From the NCBI RefSeq assembly GCF_900290235.1, contig NZ_OLMK01000026.1, forward strand, positions 1 through 64,000: 64,000 bases of DNA, given 5' to 3'. The position numbers and the translations under genes were made by a program. How positions within the stretch are numbered: the first letter of the stretch is position 1; each line of letters starts with the position of its first letter. The stretch is from Streptomyces sp. MA5143a. GTDB taxonomy: Bacteria > Actinomycetota > Actinomycetes > Streptomycetales > Streptomycetaceae. Shown here one piece after another: positions 32,499 to 41,207 of this stretch. The notes under the pieces are model-generated. The model did no database searches and was not told the DNA's origin. It worked only from the letters and a program-made list of their open reading frames with translations.

Positions 32499-34577
32499 TC
32501 AGACGCCGATGTCGCAGCCGTCCGCGCGGTAGACCGCGACCACCGCCGGGCGGACGATCTTGCCGGGGCCGTCGGGCCAGGTGCTCTGCGGGTTCTCGAC
32601 GGACGCCCCGTCCAGCTCGCCCGGGTGCTGCACCGCGACCAGGACACGGCGGTCGGTGATGATCGGACCGCAGGTCTCGGCGCCGCTCGGCACGGTCAGG
32701 AACTGCTTCAGCTCACCACGCCGCTCCCCCTTGGTCGCCACGCCGAAGAGACCGTCGTGCGAGCCGAGCTGGTTGCCGTCGGTGGAGATCCACAGGTTGC
32801 CGTACGGGTCGAAGGCGACGTTGTCCGGGCAGGAGATCGGGGAGACGTCGTCCTTCGGGAAGCCCGCGAAGTAGGTCGCCGGGTCGTCCGGGTCGCCCGC
32901 GACGAGGAACAGCAGCCAGGCGAACCGGGTGCTCTCGGGCCGGTTCCAGCGCTCGGTGAGCTCCAGGACCTGGCCGTGCTTGTTGGCGTTGCGGGGGTTG
33001 GCCTCGTCGGCGGCGGCGAAGCCGGTCTTGCCGCGGTTGGAGTTGTTGGTGAGGGCGACGTAGACCTTGCCGGTGACCGGGTTGGGCTCGATGTCCTCGG
33101 GGCGGTCCATCTTCGTCGCGCCGACCTTGTCACCGGCGAGCCGCGTGAAGACGAAGACCTCGTCGGCGGTCATGCCCTCGACGTGGGAGACGGCACCCTC
33201 GGCGGTCGCCGTGGCCAGCGGGATCCACTCGCCGCTGCCGTCGAACTCGCCGTCGGCCGGGAGCTTGCCCGTGCCGTCGATCTCGATGGCGGGGGAGTCA
33301 CCGGTGAGCTTGGCGACGTAGAGGGTGCCCTCGTCGAGCAGCGAGAGGTTGTACTCGCGCACGGCGCGGCCCGTCCCCTTCTTCATCCGCTTGCTGCTGA
33401 CGAACTTGTAGAAGTAGTCGAAACGCTCGTCGTCACCGGAGTAGACGACGGGACGGCCGTCGGCGGTGAGCCGGATGGTCGCGGCCTCGTGCTTGAAGCG
33501 GCCGAGGGCGGTGTGCTTGCGCGGCGTGGACGTCGGGTCGTACGGGTCGAACTCGACGACGTACCCGAAACGGTGCACCTCGTTCGGCTCCTGGGCCACG
33601 TCGAACCGCTTGTCGAACCGCTCCCACTTGCGCTCGGTGGCGCCGGTGCCGATGCCGTACCGCTTGTCGGTGGGCCGGCCGCTGTTGGCGAAGTACTGGT
33701 TGAAGTTCTCCTCGCCGTGCAGCGTGGTGCCCCAGGGGGTGGTGCCGCCGGAGCAGTTGTTGAGCGTGCCGAGGACCGTGCGGCCGGTCGGGTCGGCGGA
33801 GGTCTTGAGGAGGTCCGAGCCGGCGGCGGGGCCGGTCAGCCGGAACGCGGTGGTGGCGGTGACCCGCCGGTTGAGGTGGTGCCGGGGCACGGCGGTGAGC
33901 TTGCCGGTCCGCCGGTCCTCCTCGACGACGACGGCGGACAGACCGTGCGCGGCCCAGGCGACCTCGACCTGGTCGCGGGTCGGGTTGGCGGGGTCGTAGC
34001 CACGGAACATGAGCACCTCGTCGGTGTACTCATGGTTGGCCACGAGAAGCTTGCGGCCGCGCTCGCCGGGGAGCGGCAGCAGCGCGAGGAAGTCGTTGTT
34101 GTAGCCGAACTGCCCGGCCTGGGCCGCGCCCGTCTGCTTCTCCGGGTCGAACGCCGGGGCACCGCGCAGGATGGGCTCGCCCCAGCGGATGACGACGTTC
34201 TGCCGGTACCCCCCGGGGACGGTCACGGTGTCCGCCGTGTTGGGCGCGACGGCGTCGAACCGCAGGCCACGGGCCGCCTTGGGCTTCGGGGTGCTCTTGG
34301 TGGTGGCGGTGGTGGCGGCGGTCCCGGCGCCGGCCGCGGCGGCCTGCGGGGCGGTGCCGAGCGTCGTCGCCGTACCGGCCGCGGTGGCCACGGTGACGAC
34401 GGCGGCGGCACGCATCACGGACCGGCGGCTGAGCGCGGAGGCGATCACGTCGCCCACGTACTCGTTCGCGCTGGCGTTCGGCACCTCGTGGAAGCAGGCG
34501 TCACCACAGCGGAACCGACAGGTCATGGCGGAACGGCCGCCGGGGTGCGAGCCGATCATGGGCAGCAGCTTGCGCAC
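32499..34577 (-). CDS. phoX: PhoX-family alkaline phosphatase, Tat-exported
   Basis: The 692-aa precursor has an N-terminal extension of 50 residues before a twin-arginine signal (SRRSVMRAAAVV, Arg51-Arg52). The PhoX (DUF839) beta-propeller catalytic domain follows. PhoX enzymes are calcium/iron-dependent phosphatases that act on phosphomonoesters outside the cell during phosphate starvation. Conserved segments include LLVANHEYTDE, NNCSGGTTPWGTTLHGEENFNQYF, RFKHEAA, PEDIEPNPVTGKVYVALTNN and CPDNVAFDPYGNLW. GTG 34577 follows GAGGGAG. A PHO box stands upstream, so PhoP control is expected. It is monocistronic. Confidence 0.95.
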   Translation of the reverse strand: MRKLLPMIGSHPGGRSAMTCRFRCGDACFHEVPNASANEYVGDVIASALSRRSVMRAAAVVTVATAAGTATTLGTAPQAAAAGAGTAATTATTKSTPKPKAARGLRFDAVAPNTADTVTVPGGYRQNVVIRWGEPILRGAPAFDPEKQTGAAQAGQFGYNNDFLALLPLPGERGRKLLVANHEYTDEVLMFRGYDPANPTRDQVEVAWAAHGLSAVVVEEDRRTGKLTAVPRHHLNRRVTATTAFRLTGPAAGSDLLKTSADPTGRTVLGTLNNCSGGTTPWGTTLHGEENFNQYFANSGRPTDKRYGIGTGATERKWERFDKRFDVAQEPNEVHRFGYVVEFDPYDPTSTPRKHTALGRFKHEAATIRLTADGRPVVYSGDDERFDYFYKFVSSKRMKKGTGRAVREYNLSLLDEGTLYVAKLTGDSPAIEIDGTGKLPADGEFDGSGEWIPLATATAEGAVSHVEGMTADEVFVFTRLAGDKVGATKMDRPEDIEPNPVTGKVYVALTNNSNRGKTGFAAADEANPRNANKHGQVLELTERWNRPESTRFAWLLFLVAGDPDDPATYFAGFPKDDVSPISCPDNVAFDPYGNLWISTDGNQLGSHDGLFGVATKGERRGELKQFLTVPSGAETCGPIITDRRVLVAVQHPGELDGASVENPQSTWPDGPGKIVRPAVVAVYRADGCDIGV

Positions 34578-34647
34578 GTTGCGCTCCCTCTTATGTGCCT
34601 TTGGTGTGAGCGCGACGTTAGGGGCGCGTGTGTTCGAGAACGGGGAC

Positions 34648-34669
34648 GGAGAGTGAACGGCAGGTGAAC
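34648..34669 (-). promoter_or_regulatory. PHO box upstream of phoX
   Basis: Read on the minus strand, GTTCACCTGCC (34669-34659) is directly followed by GTTCACTCTCC (34658-34648). These are two 11-nt direct repeat units with the GTTCACC core of Streptomyces PhoP sites. A TAACGT -10-like hexamer follows about 28 bases downstream. The spacing and orientation toward phoX fit activation by PhoP. Confidence 0.88.
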
Positions 34670-34821
34670 CCACGGCAGTTGGGGCGGTATTGACAGCTCC
34701 CAGTCGCGGGGTTAGTGAAACCTCCCGCCCCACCCCAAGATCGCCAATCGCGGCGGCTAACCTTACGTGTCCGTCCTGGCCAGGGATTGACGGGCTACAA
34801 CTCACGCGAAGGGTTGCGCAC

Positions 34822-37053
34822 ATGGGCATTCTCTCTCTCCTGCGGAACGCGTTCTCCCGCTCACGCAAGGGGCGCGACACGGTCCCTTCGCAGGAGGCGG
34901 AGCGGGTCTCCCCGACAGAGCCGACGACCACGGACCCCCAGGGGAGTGCCGAATCAGCCACCACCGAGCCGGGTTCCCTGCGGGAGGCCGAGCGGGATGA
35001 GGAGCGGGGCTCCTCGCAACAGGTCGAGCCGAAGCTTCCGGCCCAGGGGGCCGGGTCCAAGCCGGCCTCGTCCGTCGCCGACGAGCTGGTCTCGGCGGCC
35101 TTCGACAACGTGACAGTGCCGAAGCCGCGGACGGAGGAGCGGGAGCCCGCGGCGGCCGAGGCCGGGACGCCGACGGCGGAGCCCGAGGCCGTGGCCAAGG
35201 CCGAGGTGATCGCGGAGCCCGAGCCGGTCGTCGAGGCGGAGCCCGCGGAGGCCAAGGCGGAGGAAGCCGAGGCTGAGCGTGCGGCGGCCGAGACGAAGGA
35301 CGAAGCCGAGTCTGCGAAGGCCCAGGCAGAGGTGGCCGAGGCGGGGTCCGCGAAGGCCGCTGCCGAGGTAGCCGACGGAGGGCCCGAGGCTGCCGTTGCC
35401 GGTACGCCGGTGGCGGAGCCCGAGGCTGAGGCCAAGACCGAGGAGCCGGTCGCGGCGGAGAAGGCCGAGAGAGAGGAAGAGGAAGAGGAAGAGGAAGAGG
35501 CGCAGGTCGAGGCGGACGCCGTCGCGGCAGCCGCCGAGCCGAAGGCGGAGGCTGCGCCCGAGGCCGCCCCGGGGACCGCCGAGGCCACCCCGGAGACCGC
35601 CGAGGCCGACACGGAGACCGCCGAGGCCGAGAAGGTGGCCGCTCGGGAGACCGAGGCGGTCGCGGAGGCGGAGCCGGCGGTCACGGAGACCGCCACCGAG
35701 GCCGAGGCGGAGCCTGTCGCGGAGGGTGAGCCGGAGGCGAAGACGGAGTCCGCCGCGGAGCCCGTTGCGAAGGGTGAGCCCGCGGCCCAGGCGGAGCCGG
35801 CGGCCGCGCAGGAGGCCGACGCCGAGCCGCAGGTCGAGGAGCCCGAGGTCGAGTCCGACGCCGCGCCCGAGGCGGCCGAGGCGCCCGAGGCCGCAGACGA
35901 GACGGAACCGCAGGTCGCCGCCCCCGAGGCGGAGGCCGACGCGGCGCCCGAGGCGGAGGCCGACGCCGCCCAGCCCTCGGAGCCTGAAGTTGCCGCCGAG
36001 GCGGAGCCGCAGGTCGAGTCCGCGCCCGAGGCGGAGGCCGACGCCGCCAAGCCCTCGGAGCCTGAGGTCGCCGCCGAGGCGGAGCCGCAGGCGGCCCCTG
36101 TCGCGGAGGAGTCCGAGCCGGAGGCCGTCGAGGCACCCGAGCCCGAAACCGAGAAGGCGCCCGAGCCGGAGGCAGTGAAGGCACCCGAGCCCGAGGCCGC
36201 CCCCGAGGTCGTGGCGGCAGCCGGTGAGCCCACGCAGCCCGCCGACACCCCCGAACCCGCCGACGCCCCCGAATCCACGGACGCCGTCGCATCCCCGGAC
36301 GCCCCGGAGACCGCAGACGACCCGGAGACCGCAGCCACCGCCGAGGCCGAAGCCGAATCCGAAGCCGAATCCGAAGCTGCGGCCGCTCTCCCCGCGACCC
36401 CCGCCACCCGCGTCCGCTCCAGCGCCCCCGGTCTCTCCACGGCCTACAAGACCGCCGGTACCGTCCTGAAGAAGCACGACCTCACCGGTGCCCGCGCCAA
36501 GGTGTACCTCGTCCTCGACCGCTCCGCGTCGATGCGCCCCTACTACAAGGACGGCTCCGCCCAGGCCCTCGGCGAGCAGACCCTCGCCCTCGCCGCCCAC
36601 CTCGACCCCGAGGCCACCGTGCCCGTCGTCTTCTTCTCCACCGAGCTCGACGGCACCGGCGAACTCACCCTCGCCGAGCACGAGAACAAGGTCGACGAGC
36701 TGCACAACGGCCTCGGCCGCATGGGCCGCACCAGCTACCACGCGGCCGTCGAGGAGGTCCTCGCCCAGCACCAGAAGTCGGCGGACCCCACCGCCCCCGC
36801 CCTCGTCGTCTTCCAGACGGACGGCGCCCCGGACGCGAAGACCCCCGCCACCCAGGCACTCACGGACGCCGCGAAGAACCACCCCGGCGTGCACTTCGCC
36901 TTCGTCGCCTTCGGCGACCCGGAGAACAAGGCGTTCGACTACCTCCGCAAGCTCAAGACGGGCAACGCCTCGCACTTCCTGGCCGGCGAGACCCCGCGCG
37001 AGCTGACCGACGCCGAGGTCTACGAGGGCATCCTGGCCGCCTGGCGCCCGTAA
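34822..37053 (+). CDS. vWA-domain protein with a very long acidic Ala/Glu-rich region
   Basis: The 743-aa cytoplasmic protein starts MGILSLLRNAFSRSRKGRD, a short basic amphipathic segment conserved in streptomycete homologues. About 500 residues of Glu/Ala/Pro/Val-rich low complexity follow (about 25-530). The C-terminal von Willebrand A domain (about 555-743) has a complete MIDAS pattern DRSASM (Asp566, Ser568, Ser570) and downstream QTDGAPD. Domains of this type occur in tellurite/stress-associated proteins such as TerF, but no ter genes are adjacent. The acidic region is probably disordered or coiled and of variable length. A TTGACA box (34690) may belong to its promoter. The function is unknown. 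Confidence 0.85.
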   Translation: MGILSLLRNAFSRSRKGRDTVPSQEAERVSPTEPTTTDPQGSAESATTEPGSLREAERDEERGSSQQVEPKLPAQGAGSKPASSVADELVSAAFDNVTVPKPRTEEREPAAAEAGTPTAEPEAVAKAEVIAEPEPVVEAEPAEAKAEEAEAERAAAETKDEAESAKAQAEVAEAGSAKAAAEVADGGPEAAVAGTPVAEPEAEAKTEEPVAAEKAEREEEEEEEEEAQVEADAVAAAAEPKAEAAPEAAPGTAEATPETAEADTETAEAEKVAARETEAVAEAEPAVTETATEAEAEPVAEGEPEAKTESAAEPVAKGEPAAQAEPAAAQEADAEPQVEEPEVESDAAPEAAEAPEAADETEPQVAAPEAEADAAPEAEADAAQPSEPEVAAEAEPQVESAPEAEADAAKPSEPEVAAEAEPQAAPVAEESEPEAVEAPEPETEKAPEPEAVKAPEPEAAPEVVAAAGEPTQPADTPEPADAPESTDAVASPDAPETADDPETAATAEAEAESEAESEAAAALPATPATRVRSSAPGLSTAYKTAGTVLKKHDLTGARAKVYLVLDRSASMRPYYKDGSAQALGEQTLALAAHLDPEATVPVVFFSTELDGTGELTLAEHENKVDELHNGLGRMGRTSYHAAVEEVLAQHQKSADPTAPALVVFQTDGAPDAKTPATQALTDAAKNHPGVHFAFVAFGDPENKAFDYLRKLKTGNASHFLAGETPRELTDAEVYEGILAAWRP

Positions 37054-37204
37054 CCCCCCGTAACCCTCCATCACGCCCCTCACCGGGACGTCCCGTGCCG
37101 TCCGCTTCCCACCCCGCAAAACGGGAGGCGGGCGGCACCCCCATGTCGGCTAGGATTTCAAGACTCACGCCTTACGAAATCGACCGACCTGGGAGCATCC
37201 CCCG

Positions 37205-38920
37205 ATGGCTCGACACCTCATCACCAGCGCCCTTCCGTACATCAACGGGATCAAGCACCTGGGCAACATGGTGGGGTCCATGCTCCCGGCGGACGTGTAC
37301 TCCCGGTACCTCCGCCAGCGTGGCCACGACGTCCTGTACATCTGTGCGACGGACGAGCACGGCACCCCGGCGGAGCTGGCAGCGAAGGAGCTGGGCCTCC
37401 CCGTCGACGAGTTCTGCGCGCAGGCGCACGACGCGCAGAAGGCCGTCTACGACGGCTTCGCCCTCGCGTTCGACTACTTCGGCCGCAGCTCGTCCGAGCA
37501 GAATGTGGAGATCACGCAGCACTTCGCGCGCAAGCTCAAGGAGAACGGGTTCATCGAGGAGCGGTCGATCCGCCAGGTGTACTCGCCGGCCGACGGCCGT
37601 TTCCTCCCGGACCGCTATGTCGAGGGCACCTGCCCGCACTGCGGCTATGACAAGGCCCGCGGCGACCAGTGCGAGAACTGCACCCGCGTCCTGGACCCGA
37701 CCGACCTGATCGAGCCGCGCTCGGCCATCTCCGGCTCCACGGACCTGGAGGTCCGCGAGACCAAGCACCTGTTCCTCCTCCAGTCGAAGCTTCAGCACGA
37801 GGTCGAGGCGTGGGTCGCGGCGCACGAGCACCAGTGGCCGCAGCTGGCGTCGTCCATCGCCCGCAAGTGGCTGACCGAGGGCCTGCACGACCGGGCGATC
37901 ACCCGTGACCTGGACTGGGGCGTCCCGGTCCCCGCGGACACCTGGCCGGAGCTGGCCGCCGAGGGCAAGGTCTTCTACGTGTGGTTCGACGCGCCGATCG
38001 AGTACATCGGGGCGACGAAGGAGTGGTCCGACCAGGACCCGGAGAACCGCGACTGGAAGTCCTGGTGGTTCGACGTCGACACCGACGTGCGCTACACGGA
38101 GTTCATGGCGAAGGACAACGTCCCCTTCCACACCGTGATGTTCCCGGCCACCGAGCTGGGCGTCCGGGAGCCGTGGAAGAAGGTCGACGTCGTCAAGGCG
38201 TTCAACTGGCTGACGTACTACGGCGGGAAGTTCTCGACGTCGCAGAAGCGGGGCGTCTTCACCGACCAGGCCCTGGAGGTCCTCCCGGCGGACTACTGGC
38301 GCTACTTCCTGATCGCCAACGCGCCCGAGTCGGACGACTCGTCCTTCACGTGGGAGCACTTCACCGCCACGGTCAACAAGGACCTCGCCGACACGCTCGG
38401 CAACTTCGTCAACCGCGTGCTGTCCTTCTCCCGCAAGCGCTTCGGCGACGCGGTCCCGGCGGGTGCGGCGGCCGGTGAGGCCGAGGCGAAGCTGGGCGAG
38501 GAGATCGCGCGGCTCCTCGCGGAGTACGAGGAGCACATGGAGGCGCTCCAGTTCCGCAAGGCGGCGGCGGCGCTGCGCGCGCTGTGGTCGGCGGGCAACT
38601 CCTACCTGGAGGAGAAGGCGCCCTGGCTGGAGATCAAGACCGACCAGGAGGCCGCGGCCCTCACCCTCCGCACGGCGATGAACCTCATCCACCTCTACGC
38701 GGTGGTCTCCGAGCCCTTCATCCCGACCTCCTCGGCCGCCATGCGCGGCGCCTTCGCCCTGGAGGACGACACCGCCACCTGGGTCACCCCGGAACAGGCC
38801 AGGTCCCTGACCTCGATCCCCGCCGGCACCCCCTTCACCGTCCCCCCCGTCCTCTTCGCCAAGCTGACGGAGGACGACCTGGAGGCGTACAAGGAGCGCT
38901 TCGGCGGCACCCCGGCGTAA
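37205..38920 (+). CDS. metG: Methionyl-tRNA synthetase
   Basis: The 571-aa class I aminoacyl-tRNA synthetase charges initiator and elongator tRNA-Met in the cytoplasm. The HIGH-like motif is [13 protein letters not shown], the zinc-binding insert is [17 protein letters not shown], and the KMSKS equivalent is [11 protein letters not shown]. It lacks the C-terminal tRNA-binding domain found in longer MetRS. It is essential unless a second copy exists. ATG 37205 follows GGGAGCATCCCCCG. A TAGGAT -10-like box lies at 37151-37156, suggesting its own promoter. Confidence 0.97.
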   Translation: MARHLITSALPYINGIKHLGNMVGSMLPADVYSRYLRQRGHDVLYICATDEHGTPAELAAKELGLPVDEFCAQAHDAQKAVYDGFALAFDYFGRSSSEQNVEITQHFARKLKENGFIEERSIRQVYSPADGRFLPDRYVEGTCPHCGYDKARGDQCENCTRVLDPTDLIEPRSAISGSTDLEVRETKHLFLLQSKLQHEVEAWVAAHEHQWPQLASSIARKWLTEGLHDRAITRDLDWGVPVPADTWPELAAEGKVFYVWFDAPIEYIGATKEWSDQDPENRDWKSWWFDVDTDVRYTEFMAKDNVPFHTVMFPATELGVREPWKKVDVVKAFNWLTYYGGKFSTSQKRGVFTDQALEVLPADYWRYFLIANAPESDDSSFTWEHFTATVNKDLADTLGNFVNRVLSFSRKRFGDAVPAGAAAGEAEAKLGEEIARLLAEYEEHMEALQFRKAAAALRALWSAGNSYLEEKAPWLEIKTDQEAAALTLRTAMNLIHLYAVVSEPFIPTSSAAMRGAFALEDDTATWVTPEQARSLTSIPAGTPFTVPPVLFAKLTEDDLEAYKERFGGTPA

Positions 38921-38942
38921 TAATTCCTCCAGGCTTCGGAGA

Positions 38943-38984
38943 GCAGGGGACCGGCGACGTCGTACGGCGTCACCGGTCCCCTGC
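38943..38984 (+). terminator. Stem-loop terminator after metG
   Basis: GCAGGGGACCGG and CCGGTCCCCTGC form the base of a long stem (38943-38984), which continues through an inner GACG(T)/(G)CGTC pairing. It starts 22 bases after the metG stop. Confidence 0.8.
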
Positions 38985-39405
38985 GTCGTCGTGGGGGTGT
39001 CTCCCGGTGCTGGCTTCGACGAACCGGGAGGTGGGCCGAAATCGCCCTCCTGCCTGCCCAACCGCAGGTGACACCGCAACCCAGTGGTCCAAGCTTCGGT
39101 GGTGTCGGCGCCCTTTCCTAAGGACCACGGGAGAGAAAGAACCCAACCAAGCCCCACCCCTCCCTCCCGCACGCGGCGCAAACTCACCCCCGCGAGTGAA
39201 CATCGCCAACTCAGCTGGATTCGGGACCGGTTGTCTGGCCTACGCTCAGCGCGGCACACCACAACCACGGACATCCGCAGCGAGCATCAACAGCACGCAT
39301 CCGCAGCGGACATCCGAACCAACAACCGCAGACATGCGACGGCCCCCGCCGGGACTGCAATCCCAATGGCGAGGGCCTGACCACCGAGGAAGATTGGGCT
39401 TCCCG
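38985..39405. other. Intergenic region with short repeated motifs
   Basis: No coding frame is convincing. CATCCGCAGCG is present at 39272-39282 and 39298-39308 (26-bp period), followed by further GGACATCCG and CCGCAGACATGCG variants to about 39341. These iteron-like repeats lie 65-135 bp ahead of the Zn-ribbon winged-helix gene and could be its binding sites. Confidence 0.4.
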
Positions 39406-40326
39406 ATGGACACGCAAAACCCTAGCGCGCCCCCGCGCGCCCAGTCCCGTACCGCGGGCAAAATCCACCCCCGCCAGACGGAAGAGGGCCCTCAACCGAA
39501 CCGAGACCGGTACCGCGCCCCCCACGGAAAGACCCCAGGCGGCGTCATCCACGACAACGCCCGCCACACCACCCGCTTCACGGTGATCGGCAACCACCTC
39601 GCCCAGCACCCGGAACTGTCACTGCTGGCGATCGGGCTCGCCACGCACATCCAGTCGCTCCCGACCGGCGCCCCCGCCGACATCAAGAGCCTCGCCGCCC
39701 GCTTCCCCGAGGGCCCGGCCCGTATCGCCGCCGCCCTGCGCGAACTGGAAGCCCACGGCTACCTCCGCCGCACCCGCGAACGCGTCCCCGGCGGCCGGAT
39801 CGTCACCCGCACCGTCTCCTGCAACAAGCCAGGCCACCACGGCACGACGACAGAGGCCGACACACCCCGGAAGCCCGCCCGTCGCACCTCCCCGGACGAG
39901 CGCCCGCCCCGCAAACGCCTCCCCGCCGTCCCCCAGCCCGCCTACTCCTCACCCGACCTCCTCGCCACGGCCGTCGACGTGCTCGCCGGCCTCCGCCGCC
40001 GCGACCCCCGCCTCCTCCTCTCCGAGACCGACGCCGAACACCTCGCGCCGGGCGTCGTCGCCTGGCTGGAACGCGACATCGCCGCCACAGCCGTACGCCA
40101 CGCGCTGACCGCGGACCTCCCCGACGAACCCCTCCACCGCCCGGCAGCCCTCCTGGCCCATCGCCTGGCCACCCAGCTCCCACCCCTGCCACCGTTCCGC
40201 GAGCCCTCACCCGCGCCGACCGTCGTGTACCGGATGCACAACTGCGACGGCTGCGACCGTGGCTTCCGCTCACCGACCCCAGGACTCTGCCGTGACTGCG
40301 GCGCTGCCCTCTCCACCACTTCCTGA
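39406..40326 (+). CDS. Winged-helix protein with C-terminal zinc ribbon
   Basis: The 306-aa protein has a disordered basic N-terminus (1-50) and a MarR/GntR-like winged-helix domain (about 60-145, LSLLAIGLATHIQSL, ADIKSLAARFPEGPARIAAALRELE, GYLRRTRERVPGGRI). A basic linker leads to a helical domain (about 190-275) and a Cys4 zinc ribbon at the end (CDGCDRGF and CRDCG). Streptomycetes carry several such paralogues of unknown function, and a DNA-binding role is likely. ATG 39406 has a rather distant GAGGAAG. Right after its stop the same reading frame continues into apparently coding sequence (see 40327-40566). Confidence 0.82.
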   Translation: MDTQNPSAPPRAQSRTAGKIHPRQTEEGPQPNRDRYRAPHGKTPGGVIHDNARHTTRFTVIGNHLAQHPELSLLAIGLATHIQSLPTGAPADIKSLAARFPEGPARIAAALRELEAHGYLRRTRERVPGGRIVTRTVSCNKPGHHGTTTEADTPRKPARRTSPDERPPRKRLPAVPQPAYSSPDLLATAVDVLAGLRRRDPRLLLSETDAEHLAPGVVAWLERDIAATAVRHALTADLPDEPLHRPAALLAHRLATQLPPLPPFREPSPAPTVVYRMHNCDGCDRGFRSPTPGLCRDCGAALSTTS

Positions 40327-40566
40327 GCCCGTTCTGTCCCGTTCTCTTCCGGCAGGCCGGAGGTCGAGTGGCAATCACTCAGCCCGGTACGGAGCTGGGT
40401 CCTGATCTGGGCCAAGGAGATCGAAATCGCCCGCCGCCCCGACCTCTCCACCCGGTACGCCCGGGCGGAGAGCAATCTGGAGCATGAAGATCCGGACGTG
40501 GCGCGGGAAGCGCTCCGTGAGCTGAGCGCGGTACTCGAGGAGGCCCTGAAAGCAGTGCGCGAGTGA
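40327..40566 (+). pseudogene. Start-less coding remnant after the winged-helix gene
   Basis: This frame is in register with the preceding gene and separated from it only by its TGA. It encodes a plausible helical protein (WQSLSPVRSWVLIWAKEIEI, ARAESNLEHEDPDVAREALR, ending ALKAVRE) but contains no ATG, GTG or TTG start before the last few codons. It is probably the 3' part of a decayed small gene, or a segment reached by read-through. Its stop TGA overlaps a GTG that opens the next small frame. Confidence 0.4.
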
Positions 40567-40682
40567 GCTGGAACGCGGCGCGGGAGCGTATCACCGGCTG
40601 TGGTGACCCCGAGATCCTGTGTCGCCGGCTCCGCCGTGCCGCCACCGTCCCGGCCGCCGAGGACATCTTCACAGAGCGGTAG
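40563..40682 (+). CDS. 39-aa small ORF coupled to the remnant
   Basis: A GTG overlapping the preceding stop (GTGA) opens a 39-codon frame with product MSWNAARERITGCGDPEIL... ending FTER. It contains two Cys and a basic CRRLRRAA segment. The GTGA overlap is typical of coupled genes, suggesting that both frames once formed a two-gene unit. It could be a truncated remnant itself. No family is recognised. Confidence 0.35.
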   Translation: MSWNAARERITGCGDPEILCRRLRRAATVPAAEDIFTER

Positions 40683-40744
40683 AAGTCGACAGCGGTGCGT
40701 GGCCGGGAGCAACCCTCTGGGGCTGGTCCCGCGTCTCTCGGGAC

Positions 40745-41110
40745 ATGGCACTGTTCGGAAACGCGCACACCGTCAATCCCGGCAAGGCCCAGCAGGACTA
40801 CGCACGTCTGCTGGGCCACGGGGAGCAGGTCCACGCCGCGTTCCTGCTGATCCGCGACACCATCCTGTTCACCGACCGCCGTCTCATCCTGATCGACAAG
40901 CAGGGGATCACCGGCAAGAAGGTCGAGTACCACTCCGTCCCGTACCGCAGCATCACGCACTTCTCGGTCGAGACGGCCGGTCACTTCGACCTCGACGCCG
41001 AGCTGAAGATCTGGCTGTCCGGCAGCCACGAACCGATCGAGAAGACGTTCACCAAGGGCGTGGACATCTACGAGGTCCAGGCGATCCTCACCCAGTTCGT
41101 CGCCGGGTAG
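40745..41110 (+). CDS. Bacterial PH-domain protein
   Basis: The 121-aa protein is a single PH-like domain (bPH/DUF1696 type). Its segments are FLLIRDTILFTDRRLILIDKQG, KVEYHSVPYRSITHFSVETAG and DLDAELKIWLSG, followed by a C-terminal helix. Homologues are widespread in bacteria and described as stress-related or envelope-associated, without an assigned reaction. It is cytoplasmic with no signal peptide. The start is preceded only by a weak CGGGAC ribosome-binding site. Confidence 0.88.
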   Translation: MALFGNAHTVNPGKAQQDYARLLGHGEQVHAAFLLIRDTILFTDRRLILIDKQGITGKKVEYHSVPYRSITHFSVETAGHFDLDAELKIWLSGSHEPIEKTFTKGVDIYEVQAILTQFVAG

Positions 41111-41151
41111 CCACGACGCGTCGGCTGTCGCACCGCCCGCCGGCTCCCCCG

Positions 41152-41196
41152 GTGCCTCCGCCCCGCCATCGGAGAAGGGTGGCCGGGCGGAGGCAC
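41152..41196. terminator. Bidirectional stem-loop terminator
   Basis: GTGCCTCCGCCC (41152-41163) pairs perfectly with GGGCGGAGGCAC (41185-41196) around a 21-base loop. It lies between the convergent PH-domain and pectate lyase genes. Confidence 0.75.
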
Positions 41197-41207
41197 GTTC
41201 GGTGGGT

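Noticed and set aside
32625..34667. Long plus-strand frame opposite phoX
   Set aside because: PhoX motifs are unambiguous on the minus strand and the PHO box points the same way.
39272..39341. Possible CRISPR-like or plasmid iteron array
   Set aside because: Only two exact 11-mers with irregular variants and no spacer regularity; no cas or replication genes nearby. It is kept only as a candidate binding-site cluster.
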